From Castanea sativa (Eukaryota > Streptophyta > Magnoliopsida > Fagales > Fagaceae), in assembly GCF_040712315.1 (NCBI RefSeq), contig NC_134023.1:17927442-17991441 (forward strand): a stretch of 64,000 nucleotides of DNA. Reading direction: 5' to 3'. The position numbers were made by a program, and so were the translations under genes. This document shows, piece after piece, positions 39,391-50,599 of the stretch (positions are counted from its first letter, which is position 1; each line of letters begins with the position of its first letter). The notes beneath the pieces were generated by a model. That model was given only the letters and a program-made list of their open reading frames with translations, was not told the DNA's origin and did not search any database.

Positions 39391-42287
39391 TCATTGCCAT
39401 TAATATTAGCTTAAGCGGTGTTGTTTGCTAGGTACCAGTTGATATATATAGAGAGGGAGACTACAAATTAATTGTTAAAATGTGATGATTGTCTTTTTAA
39501 TGTTTATATTGTAACTACTTAATGATGGGCAATATGAATTGCAATAGCTAATGCTGACAGCCTCCATTTTAATTTAACATTGCGTTTTTTATTTTTTACT
39601 TGGAACCGTTATTTAACCTTCCAAATTGAAGTCAATTACTAATTTAGATTGTATACATTTAGCTTGTAGTATAGCAAAACAATTAATAGACCATCTATGA
39701 TCTCTATATTATATATATCAAAACATATGTGCCAAAAATTATCAGACGATGAAATCTTGGGGCCCCACTGAAGGTGTAGTCTATTGGGAAAGCCGGGAAT
39801 AACAACAGCAATAATTGTTGTGTCATTAAGCGATGGCTTGAATTGATTGGCAAAGAGAAGGGGGCGGAATTGGAGCAGAGGTGGAGATCGCTCTTATTTG
39901 GTAATTAACTCAAGAGAAATGGGATAAAGTTGATCCTACATATGCAGCGAGTTGTTCTAAGAACACAACAACTAAACCGAGACCCATCACAACTTTTGTC
40001 AAGAATGTTGTGGCTTTTTGTAATGTACCTAGACTTTCTCATATCTGACTACAATGTAATTGCTCATACTTGTTACCTATTTACTCTTGTTTGTGGCAAT
40101 TTGATAAAGTGGCTCCTTTGTAGCTAGTTTGACATGGTGTTAATTTTTCATGAATTGTGGGTGTGGAGTTCGCGAGGTAAAATTTTATTTTTGAAAACTT
40201 ATCTTACTAGAATTTATTTCAAAGATTTGATAGTGTCCAGCATGCCATGTCATTTTAAATAACATAAATAACATTACACTAGATACACAATATTAATCAA
40301 AACCATGAAATGAATCCACTAAAATAGAAGATGATCCTAATCTGGTCCAATCACTAGAAATATGTACATTATCATGGACATCCGAGCCTCTCTTCCAAGC
40401 TTTGTTAATGAGCTGCCCAGAAAATTCCTATTGATGCTAACTTTGTAACCCCTAACTTTGCAAGTAGGCTTGTTAACACCTCTTGGTTCTTTTTGCTGAC
40501 TCCTAGTGGTGTGTTCTTCTCTTTTACATTCGCTTGCCAAAAACAAAATGTCAATTTTGCAAGTAGGAGTAACTTGAACTGTGTCAACATCCTGGTTCTC
40601 ATTCCTGAATCCTAAGGACTATGACAATCCTTTGAAGGATATATGCTTCTCACTTTCATCTTAGGTGTATAAGCCATATTTTCAACTAAAACCCTTCATT
40701 TTCTAAGGAGACATTGCAAAGCAGAAGGAGAACTCTACTATTATTGCAGCTTGGCAGCATATCTCTCTTCTAGGCAACAAAATACACACTAATTTGCTTC
40801 ACGCAATTAATGGATTACTCATGACCTGAGCACTAGAGCACCAGAGACTAGGACAATAAACTGTTACAAACTCAATGTTTTATCCCACAGAGAAGCTGAA
40901 AATTTTTTGACCTGGACAAAGAAACAGAAACAAGGACAACAGTGACAACAACAACAACAACAAAAAGGCAACTGCCAGCACAATGAGATTAGAAGACAAT
41001 TTATATACTAATACTGATTATTGATGGTTGATGCACCTTGTCGCTGAGACATTGCAAACTTTTATAATCATAATTGAGTAATCAAGGTCAACAAAAGCAA
41101 GGCAAAATGTGAAACCTAAGAATGAGAAGTTATCTATACAAGTCCTCTATTCAGGGCACTGCAGCCACTGCTTATGATGTAGGTGAGCAAAATCAGCCTA
41201 ATTGGGGATTCAAAGCAGTTAGTGGTCAGTGGCAGTGGTATCATTAAGATTCTAACCAAAATTATTGTGGGATATAATTGAAAACGATAGATCAAAAACA
41301 TAGGATATTAATAGGGCTAGAATAAACCATATTGGAAAAAGGGAAAGCCGGACATATTTTATAAGAGGAAAAGATGATTTACACTCAATTGCAAAGTTGC
41401 AATACTTGACCAGTCCTTTTCCTATAAGCATAGCCGCTATCTGGCCAGTCATAGTCGAAATTTCTAAAGCCATCATTCATGCAGAAGGCATGACAAGCCT
41501 CCATATTCTTTCCAGATGCATAGACAGCTAAAAGACAGGCCACCAATAGAGATCACTTCATAAGCAGTAAAGAGTTCTCAACTCCTCAATAGTTCCCAAT
41601 ATTCTCTCATATGCAACTTTCAACAGAACCAGCAATAGCACTCCCAGCATAGAAAGAACTAGTCAGCCTTGTTTTCACTGTTTATAAGATCCAATACCCA
41701 ACAAATCCCAGATAAAGCATTGAAAAACTCCATGTAAAACTTCATAAACTTTTGACCAAACAATTAATGTGCAAATCGCATAACCTAAATTTAAGAATGA
41801 AAATAATAACTACGCTCAAACAAAATAACAACAGTAAAGCAGTAGACAAATAGCTAACATCCATAGTTTACTTAAAATAGCTAAGATATCTCCAGATCAT
41901 TGAACATCAGTATTACAAGCTAAAGTAATTACAAAAGAGCTTCCATTTCCAAACTCCAAGTGAAAGTTGCTCCAATATTTTACACCTACAGCACCAAGGG
42001 GGAAAAATCAATAATAAACTAGTCATTTAACAGAAGTCAAATTTCTAAGATCTAAAAGACAAAGTACTAAAACTCAACAAATAATAAATGACTCATATAA
42101 AACCATACAAAAAAACTAAAATCAGAATTTTAAGCCACCTAACCAAACCAATATGAGAATTATCAACACAAGCACCACATTAGACATGACAAACTTCTAA
42201 TGGCTAAATGTGCCGACAACATGAAATGGCATCAACTTAATCCAAGTTCTATAAATCCGTAAAGACAACATGAATGATATTTTTAGA
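39391..42287. other. Spacer downstream of the F-box gene, nothing recognised
   Basis: Starts with the F-box 3' UTR. The remainder is AT-rich with short accidental frames on both strands. No transposon end, tRNA or coding exon could be supported. Confidence 0.5.
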
Positions 42288-42504
42288 ATTATGTGATCAA
42301 ATGATTAAATCCACTATCTAAGATAATCAATAATTTAACATGGTATCAAAGTGAGAGGTCCAAATTCAATCTTTGTCACCTCCATTCTACCTCCTATTTA
42401 GAATACCACGTGTTGAGCCCCACCCATTAAAAAGGAATTTGAGTCCACATGAGGGGTAGAGTTAAATCTACATGATTAAATGATCAAATCCACCATAATT
42501 AACA
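42288..42504 (+). mobile_element. TRIM-like miniature LTR retrotransposon
   Basis: A short terminal repeat ends TAATTTAACA at 42340 and is followed by TGGTATCAAAGT, a close match to the initiator tRNA-Met primer site. The interior is about 120 bases with CACGTGTTGAGCCCCACC. A purine-rich GAGGGGTAGAG precedes the second repeat (42461-42504), which shares ATGATTAAATGATCAAATCC with the first. No coding capacity. Confidence 0.55.
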
Positions 42505-42758
42505 TATAGCTCACTATTCTAAGTAGAGAATGCCAAGGATCCACAATAACATTTTAGATCTCTATCCTAAACAAGGCACATAAGCATATGAACAAGTACA
42601 CCATTTTCTACAGAAACACAACACCAAGAACAGTTACACATTGGTCTCCATAACAACATTGCCATTGGGAAAAACTCAGTTACTTAAAAACCCAACAAAA
42701 TGACAACATTTATATCACAGTATTAACTTCAAAACCATACTTTTTTCTTTTTTCTATT

Positions 42759-43091
42759 TCAGTTACTGAGTTTGAGCATGTATGCTTTAGCGACCTCCAA
42801 TAATTCTCTCCTCTCAGCCATGGAAAGACCCTGGTGGAGGAGCTCCACAGAACCCTTAAATTCGTACTCCTCATGGAGCTTTGAGAGTGCCTTGGCTTCC
42901 TGCATGTTGGTAATAGGCAAAACAAGTTCAAGCTTCAATGTCTCTGCCATCTCAGCAGCTGCGGCTTCAGCTTGCGCCGTTTAGGCTTCTTGGTCCATAA
43001 GTTCCTGATGAATAGCCCGAAAATCTGCCAAGAACGCACTGTGGGGCTTCACTTCCTCTGGATTCTCCATTTCCTTTGGATTTTCCGCCAT
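42759..43091 (-). pseudogene. Small ORF with one in-frame stop, unrecognised
   Basis: From ATG at 43091 the frame encodes MAENPKEMENPEEVKPHSAF up to codon 36, meets TAA at 42983-42981, then continues for 73 more codons (AQAEAAAAEMAETLKLEL, EAKALSKLHEEYEFKGSVEL, ERRELLEVAKAYMLKLSN) to TGA at 42761-42759. The residue pattern, with alanine-, glutamate- and leucine-rich helices, looks genuine on both sides of the stop. A CAA to TAA change would explain it. No intron is seen, so it may be a recent pseudogene or a processed copy; translation from the internal MAETLKLEL is an alternative. I do not recognise the family. Confidence 0.5.
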
Positions 43092-43179
43092 TTGTAAGTA
43101 GGAAGAGAAAATGGTGCCTCTTTGTGTTTTTTTAAGGAGTTTCTACTTTCTAGTGCGTCTAATCGAAAACACCTAGCCT

Positions 43180-43330
43180 TTTGACGTTCGTTCCACCTCG
43201 GTCTATTTTTTTTAATTCGGTTCACTTCGTTCTTATTCGGTCCATTCTTTTCAATTCGGTCCATTTTGGCTCAAATCCGTCCATTTCAGTGCATTTGGGT
43301 CCTATTCAATCTATTTCAGTATAATTCAAT
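43180..43330. repeat. GGTCCATT/TTCGGTCC repeat block (inverted relative to 21291 and 47345)
   Basis: Contains CACCTCGGTCTATT, TTCGGTCCATTC, AATTCGGTCCATTTTGGC and CATTTGGGTCC units. It is the reverse-complement type of the block at 47345-47515, as expected for the two ends of one transposon about 4.3 kb long in copy 2. Confidence 0.45.
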
Positions 43331-43711
43331 TCATATATTTGGGTTGAAATTACATATTTTAAATCTAAATTTATTAAAAAAAAAATTATATAGATCCCAA
43401 ACTCGTTTCAAATTCTACTAAATTTTAGCAATTTAATATCAAATTTGTTCCACATATTTAATGAATCCAAACTCATTTCAAACTCATCTATTTATTTTTT
43501 TTATTTTACTTAAAAAGAGACAACTTAACATTACTTAGAGCACTAGCATAAGGATTTCTATAAAAAAAATGCTATTTTGACAAATTAAAAAGTAATTTTA
43601 TCTATTTTAACACATCATTTTACAATACACCATATACTAGATCTTCTATTCTCTAACCACTTTATTTAAATATTCGTTTTAATTATTTTTTTTATTCTTT
43701 CTTTTTTGTTC

Positions 43712-43749
<38 letters not shown>

Positions 43750-43837
43750 TAATGTAATAATGCAGCGTGACAGAAGAGAGAGAAAAGTGTGAATGAAAAA
43801 TTGCTAAAATAAAAATAGCACATTTGGCCATACAGTG

Positions 43838-45190
43838 TGCTAAGGTCTAAAAAGAGATCATGATAAAAGACCCAAAGAAATGGCACATTGGGTCAATCCA
43901 TGGGAAGTAAAAAAAAAAAATTGAAAAAAAAAAAAAGAGATGGGGCTTACAAAAGAAAAAAGGATGATGGACCTGAGGCCCAAGCTCCATGAAAAGGCAA
44001 GGAGTCCATAAAACAAAGAGAGAAAGGAAAGAAGTCAGCCTGCCAAAAGGAAAAAAAAAAGTCCAGAAGAAAAGGGTTGAGCCAGGATACTGGAGACTAC
44101 CTAGGACCTCTGGGTGTGCAGCACGGCCAAGGTGGGATTAAGACGGCTCAAAGGAGGGTTGAAAGGCACCAGGAACGAAAGGGAGATGGGTCCTTCTCTA
44201 GCACTCAACGATGTAGCACAGAGTTAGGGGACTTGGAGAGCAACAACTCAAGAGCAAGAGGCCGGTACCTCGGGAAACCCAGAGTAAAAAGACCCACGAA
44301 AGGAAATAGTTGGAGAAACCTTCGATTTGGCAAAGAAGGACTTGGCTTACCGGGAAAAATGACAAAAGGAGAGGGGCGGCTAAAAGGGGGCTAAGCCTGA
44401 AAAGAGAAGACAGAGAAAAACTTAGAGGGAGTAAAGTTAAAGGTCAGCTCCCCAAAAGGCACCTCAGAATGGAAGGTCAGCAAGGCACTTTCGAAGGAAA
44501 AAAACACCAAAAGAAGAGAATTATGGGAAACAAGGAAAGAATCAGTTGTCAGAAGAACTAGGACAAACAGAGGCTCTGGTACCCATGAAGCCAAAGGGGA
44601 AGAATCAATGGTACCCCAGAACCCTAAAGTGACACTATAAAAGGGAGAAGCAGCCAACGTTGGAAGGCATTCAGCAATATGGAAATCATATAGAATCATT
44701 GAGAACAAGCTCTGTAAAACTCAAAGAAAACAGGGAAATACCTCTCGTTCTCCCGGAAACAGCCACTACAGTACATACTTGAATTCAAAAGGATTCAAAT
44801 TTTGCAAATCTTAGAGGCTCAGAGAGTCACCTAAGTCTGTAATTTTTGAGCTTATTTGAACCTTGTATTATGTCTTAGTAAGTTCATTGTAATCCATAAA
44901 TTAAGAAAACTAATGAAGTATTTCCTATTGATTTAAGGATCCTAAACAATTATTTTTGTGTTTTCTTTATTACATCTGTCTTCCTTTGTTGTTTTCTTGT
45001 TGATCAATACATATATTATCACTTGCTAGTGTATACGTATTGTAGGAGTCTTGCCTTGTGCACCACTTGGTCTGTAAACAGCCTATTTAGCTGCGGAAAA
45101 CCAAGCATTGTCCCTTCAAATTACAATTAGAGAGTCTGGAGTCCTTATTTAAACTTGGGCCTAGATATTGTCCGAAAAAAGACTCTCACA
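43838..45190. mobile_element. Solo LTR (1,353 bp) with 5-bp target duplication
   Basis: Begins TGCTAAGGTCT and ends GACTCTCACA, flanked by CAGTG at 43833-43837 and 45191-45195. Copy 1 has a single CAGTG at 19166-19170 and no insert. There is a GC-richer first half with an accidental open frame and a T-rich promoter-like second half. There are no gag or pol sequences, so it is a solo LTR, probably gypsy type. Confidence 0.9.
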
Positions 45191-46308
45191 CAGTGCTATT
45201 GTTATAATTTTACTCTTAACAAATACTTTCAAATTTATTTGACATTTGACACATCTCATGAGGTATGGTTTTTGGCATTTTGTGTGTCAAATGCTAAAAA
45301 TTTTGCATTTGGTTTAAATATTACTAATGCTCTAAAGTACTATTACATCACATTCAAACCTTAGAGCCACTGTATTTAGTCTTTAGGCATGGCAAATATC
45401 GAGTAATATTAATCTATAAATATTTGTCGAACATTCTATGATTATGTCTACTACTTATATTAGCATTTGTAATATTTAACCATCTAATAATAATAAAGCA
45501 AAAATACAGAGCTCACTCTCTAAGTTTCACCGGAATTCATTTTAGGATTTTAACTTTACTTTTATTCAATTAAATTCTCTAAGTTTCAAATATATTCAAT
45601 TTATGTCTTCGATCAGTTGCTATTGGATAATTGATGTCAGTGAACATTATTTTTTTGGTTTTTTTAATTAAAAAATATGAAAAAATAATAATAATAATTT
45701 TTTTAAAAAAAAAAAACACATATAAGAAAAAATAAAAATAAAAAATTGCCTTAAGCTGTTACACAGATTCAAGAACATTGATTCACAATTTTTCAATTCA
45801 ATTCAACGGGCTCCAACATCACTGCTTTAAGGTCAGTTTGAGTCAAGCCCACTGTTGAAGGATTAATCCAAGGCTCAAACCCCTAACCCAACACAAATAC
45901 TTCAAGCTTAAACATCCTAGCCCAATCCGGTTAGATCTCAATTACCCCCCACAAACAATTGAGTCAACAAACCAATATTCTAACCATTTGTTTACCTAGA
46001 GACATCCCTAGCTAGATCATTATCAAGCCCCTCATTTAACTTGACTCATAGCCTATTCCCTAATCCTCGTAACAGTTTGGATCCAATCCCATTTCCTAGT
46101 CCACCATATAATCCATACCCAATTACATGAGATATCCACTCTTAAAGTCTACCAAGCATGAACCCATGATTGAACTGCCTTATGGAATCTGTGGTTGCCA
46201 TTCAAATCCAATTGAGGAAGACATCCATTTCATAATCCAACCTCCCAACAACAAAGACCCACAAATCATGGTTATGGCTCTCATACTATTTCTGAAAAGC
46301 ATGAGGAG

Positions 46309-46623
46309 TGTCAAGGCACCAAAGGGAATGACAAACTTAAGAGCAAGGAAAAGAAGAGCAAAGAGAAGAAGCAATCTGGTAGTTAAACGATAGATTCAGC
46401 TAAGAGCAATAGATGGCATAAACGACAAGTAGTTTTTCTTTGTATATAAAAGTTAAGCATGTAATTTACACGTGTAGTAGTTGGTTAGTTTGTTATTATT
46501 GGAGGGACAGTTAGTTAGTTAGTTTTGGTCCCTCTGTGCCCATATATGTTAGTATAGTAGTTTGTACATTCAATTTATTCAATACAATCTTTTCTTCTAG
46601 AATTTTCTCTGTTTCTCAATAAA
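46309..46623. mobile_element. 315-bp insertion private to duplication copy 2
   Basis: Breaks the gag-bearing segment after GCATGAGGAG and before GAGGAAGTC; copy 1 reads straight through at 20561-20570. Starts TGTCAAGGCACC, includes a lysine-coding AAGAGCAAGG stretch, GTTAGTTAGTTAG, and ends ATTCAATACAATC..CTCAATAAA, which resembles the 3' end of a copia LTR or an mRNA tail. Only a 3-bp duplication (GAG) is visible. Confidence 0.6.
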
Positions 46624-47330
46624 GAGGAAGTCAACCCTAATCCTTGCCAATCTCTATATGACATTAAAAAGAAGCTAATAGAAAGAATGGAGAATATTAA
46701 ACAAATGGTGAAAAGGCCCAAAGATTTAATAAGGATTTAGACCAACAAAGTCTATCCCTATTCTCAAATGCTCGTGTGCTCCAAACTCCAATGCTCAAAA
46801 TACATTTTCTGTATAAGTTTGACAGAAGGGATTGTCAAACAACCCATTTGAAGATGTATGTGAGAGCTCTTCAGCCACTAGGGCCCAATGAAGAGTTGTT
46901 AGGCAATATCACCATAATACTGAGGTTAATATTACTCGAAGGGGCCTAGAGGCTACTAAACCACATACAAAGGAGACCTTTTCAGCTTTCATTAGTAGAT
47001 GGAGAGCAAAGGCTGCCCAAATGACTATAAGACCTAATGGAGAAAAACAAATTCTGATGATTGTAAATAATCTTCTACCCAATTATCAAGCATATATTTG
47101 CCCATTACTTTGCCTCACTTTAAAGCATTACTCGCAGTTAGCACACAAGTGGAGAATGTCATCAGCAATGATATACTAAATAATGAAGAAGCTCTTAAAT
47201 TCTAAAGGTTCCAACGAGAAGTCTCCTGAAGTATTCAACATCAACAAATTACTACAACCATACGAGATCATTTAATCTAGTTCACCGAGGATTTCCATGA
47301 GCTTTATATGCCTCAAAGAAAGGTCTTTCA
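46624..47330 (+). pseudogene. Ty3/gypsy gag remnant A, copy 2
   Basis: Nearly identical to 20560-21250, with the same broken frames (MYVRALQP, then GEKQILMIVNNLLPNYQ in translation). It lacks pol. Confidence 0.6.
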
Positions 47331-47344
47331 GAAACTTAAGGATT

Positions 47345-47515
47345 AAGACTTGAAAATGTGGGCTAAATTGACCGAAGTGGACTGAATGGACAAAATGGGA
47401 TATAATTTGATCAATTTGGACCGAATGGATCAAAGTAGACTATAGTGGATGGAATGGACCAAATTGGACCTAAATAGACAGAAATGCTACCCTGATGTGG
47501 CTAAACAAGAGTATA
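47345..47515. repeat. GGACCGAA repeat block, copy 2
   Basis: Units TTGACCGAAGTGGACTG, TTTGGACCGAATGGA and AATGGACCAAATTGGACC; equivalent to 21291-21420. Confidence 0.5.
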
Positions 47516-47934
47516 ACAACAATAAATGTCATGTTTCAACTTTATATATATATAACTCTAAAAAATCTACCTCACAGTTGTATAAAGTCTAGTATAACAA
47601 GCCTTTATATGTTACCAAAATAGTGTTTAGTAAAACACAACCTACTTCAAATAAAACGCTCAAGAAAACACTAATTTTTTGATCAATCAACAGTCAATCA
47701 AGATTATAGAATCTTCTTCTATCTTATTATTTTGAGATGCTATTCTCGATCAATCGAGAGTGTGTCGAGCCTCGATCAAAGGTTAGTAGAGATTACAAAA
47801 ATTGTCTTCTCTTAAGCTGAATCTTGAACACTTAATCTTGTACTTGATATTTAACATGACAACGCAAACAGTATTTTCACATCATGGAATTTTCCACCAC
47901 TAAAACCTAACATTAACTTTTGAAGATTTGAGGA

Positions 47935-48410
47935 CAAGAAATTAGGAATACATCTACATAGAGCTTGCTAAGCAATATTGCTATAATACTATGGTTACAA
48001 TATTACTCAAAGGGGCCTAAAGACTACCGAACAAGATACACATGAGACATTTTTAGCTTTCATTAGTAGATGGAGGGCAGACTACCCAAATGACTGTAAG
48101 AACTAGTGAAAAAGAACAAATTTAGATGATTATAAAGAATCTTCTGCCCAGCTATCACAATCATCTATTTTCCCATTATTGTCCAAACTTCAAAAAAATT
48201 AATAGCAGTGGGCATGCAAGTGGAGGATTCCATCAACAGTGGTATGCTTAAAAATAAAGAAGCTCCTAAATCCAAAAGGTTGCAAACTAGTGGTTCCAAT
48301 AGCAAGTTCCTTGAAGTTTCCAATATCAGCAAACCACCGCCATATAAGAGCACTTATAATCTGGTTCACGGAGAAGATCCTAGTTTTCTGTGTCTCTCTC
48401 TTTAGCTTTT
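47935..48410 (+). pseudogene. Ty3/gypsy gag remnant B, copy 2
   Basis: Matches 21840-22330, including GMQVEDSINSGMLKNKEAPK and SNSKFLEVSNISKPPP. The flanking 48410-49580 continues the duplication with no recognisable coding. Confidence 0.6.
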
Positions 48411-50019
48411 TGAGTATCATGTACATATTAAAGTTGTCTGAATTCATAAGTTGGGCTGGTAGGTTTGTGTTTATTTGATGCAGGACCATGGTTTTGTATG
48501 ATATATTTCTTAGTTTCGAAAAATGCCGCCCAAGAGCCTTCCTGCTCCATGCGACTCAATTCTTGGTTTTGTACATTTTGATCTTCAGTCAATCAGTTAA
48601 CTTCCAACTTTTGGCAGCCTTTTAGATCTTCGTTTTGTGCATTGTTGTTACTGTTGGAAATTTACTGAAGACTTCTTTCCAATGAAATCAAGTTTGCATG
48701 ATTTGAACTTCTGTGCAATTGACTTTCAGAAGCAGGCAATCTTCCCACTTTCAGCCATTTGGATCGTGACCTTCCCAATCCCGGTTTTGCTCAAATTAGG
48801 TGTCTTTGGAAATCTTGCAATTTCAATTTTTTTTACCTTATCTATTTTGTTTCTTTTGGCTTCCTATTTGATTAGTTACAAGCACATGAAAGTGGTACCT
48901 TAAACCATTTTCAAGAAAAAAAAATCCCACTTTCTACTTCTTTGTGAGTTCAAGCATATATTGTGAAATTTCATAACCGACCCCTCAAATTAAAGCTTGT
49001 GCAATACTCTCCCCAACATCTTCTCATTTGCCCAAATCCAACAATGTTTGATCCTAATTTGACCATGGTCAAACTAAGGTCAAACTTATCTAACACTAGT
49101 TTAAAATAATGTAGTATTGGCTAAATTACCCACTTGTTTTTAAGATGTCTTGCTCGATTTAAAGCTAATTTTGATGCATGAATAATCAAAATAAATGGAA
49201 TTTCACCCTTTGCAAGATAAACTCATATTTACTTTGATCAGATGGTCTAGTATTTAAATAAACTAGATCAAAGTTAATATTTTTTAGTACTTTTATGAAA
49301 TTTTTTTATTTTATATCTATCCAGTGTGAAATTTTTTGATTACCTTGATCTCAAGAGTCTTATAATTTAATTGATGCCTAAAGATATTTTAAATAAGACG
49401 TGCTTATCAAAGTGTTTGTCCAACTTGATTTCTACCAACTTTGAGTACCATTAAAGGTAAAACAATAATTTTTGAGGTACTAATGTTGCATTTGAATCAA
49501 TAATTAAAGGACAATATATTGTAGAGTCTGTCTACTCTAAATAACATTCATTTTGACTAGCATTAGCTTTACTCTTAAAGGTGCTGTTGGCCAATTGCCG
49601 CATAAGACTATTATGGGAAAAAAATAAAAGTAAAAAAGATTTTATGAGAAATAATGCCCATATATGTATATGCTGATGTACTTGACTTCTCAAAAGTCCC
49701 TTAAATACTGTTAACAAAATGATGCTTCACCCTCCTCTCCATCACATGTTACTTGAGATTGATAGTGAAGCAGCTGAGATAAAGCATACAATCAATGGCA
49801 ATAATTATTACCACAACTAAAACTATGTTTTTGTGTCAAATATAGACCAGGCTTGTGTAACTCTTCCCTCACTAAGACACTGTCCATTTGTTGTCTTGAA
49901 ACCCATGTCACTTGGACCCTTCTCTGTTCCTCTCTATTGAGACTCTCACTCTCTCTCTATTTTTCTTTTTTTTAATTCCGACATCAGTACTATAATCTAT
50001 AACCCTTGATCAGACATGA

Positions 50020-50126
50020 ATGTTTTCCTTCCTCATGGTACAAAATATGAATTTCATTGTATCTTTTCTCATCATACTTCTAGTCTCCCTTCCTCATTCA
50101 GACTTTGCCATGAGAAAACTTGAAGG

Positions 50127-50166
<40 letters not shown>

Positions 50167-50495
50167 GTGTCTCTTTGTATTTTTCTCTGGTTACTAACTG
50201 TGTATCATCTTTAGATGCTGAACTTAACAAAGTGAGAGAATCGGTAAGCATCAATGGTCTTTCTTTCCTTTTTTTTCCATTTTATATTCTAATTTGTTTT
50301 CTATATGATCAATGTCTCTATCTTATTCTCTTCTTCCTTTACTTTTTTCAGTCAATATTTCTTGAAGATGATCATGTCAAAAGGAAAGTGTTGCATGAAG
50401 TGCACTCAGGAACCAATCCTATCAGTAATTCCCTTCCACAGCAAAGGTGGAAACCGAAGTTAAGAGGCAGTTCACAACTCTTACGTAGTCCATAA
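50020..50495 (+). CDS. CLE peptide precursor, TDIF-like, three exons
   Basis: Exons 50020-50125, 50215-50243 and 50352-50495 join in frame (all GT-AG) to give 92 residues. Residues 1-30 form a secretion signal with the hydrophobic core FIVSFLIILLVSL; MNFIV (residue 10) is an alternative start. A variable middle follows, then KRKVL and the dodecapeptide HEVHSGTNPISN (50394-50429), and a 21-residue basic tail with QQRWKPKLR. CLE peptides are cut from such precursors and bind leucine-rich receptor kinases at the cell surface to control meristems and vascular cells. The closest family motif I know is TDIF (CLE41/44), HEVPSGPNPISN; here Pro4 is His and Pro7 is Thr. Three small exons with the peptide in the last resemble CLV3 more than the usually intronless TDIF genes. 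AATAAA at 50579 is a likely poly(A) signal. Intron 1 holds a (CT)n run. Confidence 0.72.
50131..50162. repeat. (CT)n microsatellite in CLE intron 1
   Basis: Sixteen CT dinucleotides starting five bases after the splice donor; it also supplies pyrimidine-rich intron sequence. Confidence 0.95.
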
Positions 50496-50599
50496 ATCTT
50501 TCTCTTTCTTTTAATTTCTTATATATAAAAAGCTTGATAGCTGGAATTATAGGATTACAAATGATTAGTTGTTTGCCAATAAAATGCTATGTCAGTGTG

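Larger units (their letters stand above)
43292..49580 (+). repeat. Duplicated segment, copy 2 (partner at 18613-23523)
   Basis: Direct repeat of copy 1, starting GCATTTGGGTCCTATTCA and ending CTCTTAAAGG. It holds a GA microsatellite (43713-43750), gag remnants at 46624-47330 and 47935-48410 and a GGACCGAA block. It has two insertions absent from copy 1 (43838-45190 and 46309-46623) and lacks the MITE of copy 1. Confidence 0.85.

Noticed and set aside
40337..40606. Overlapping minus-strand frames of 65-69 codons
   Set aside because: Two frames overlap in the same spot, have no domain and no splice partner; they look like chance frames.
44077..44708. Open frames of 83-105 codons
   Set aside because: They lie wholly inside the solo LTR at 43838-45190, overlap on both strands and have no domain features.
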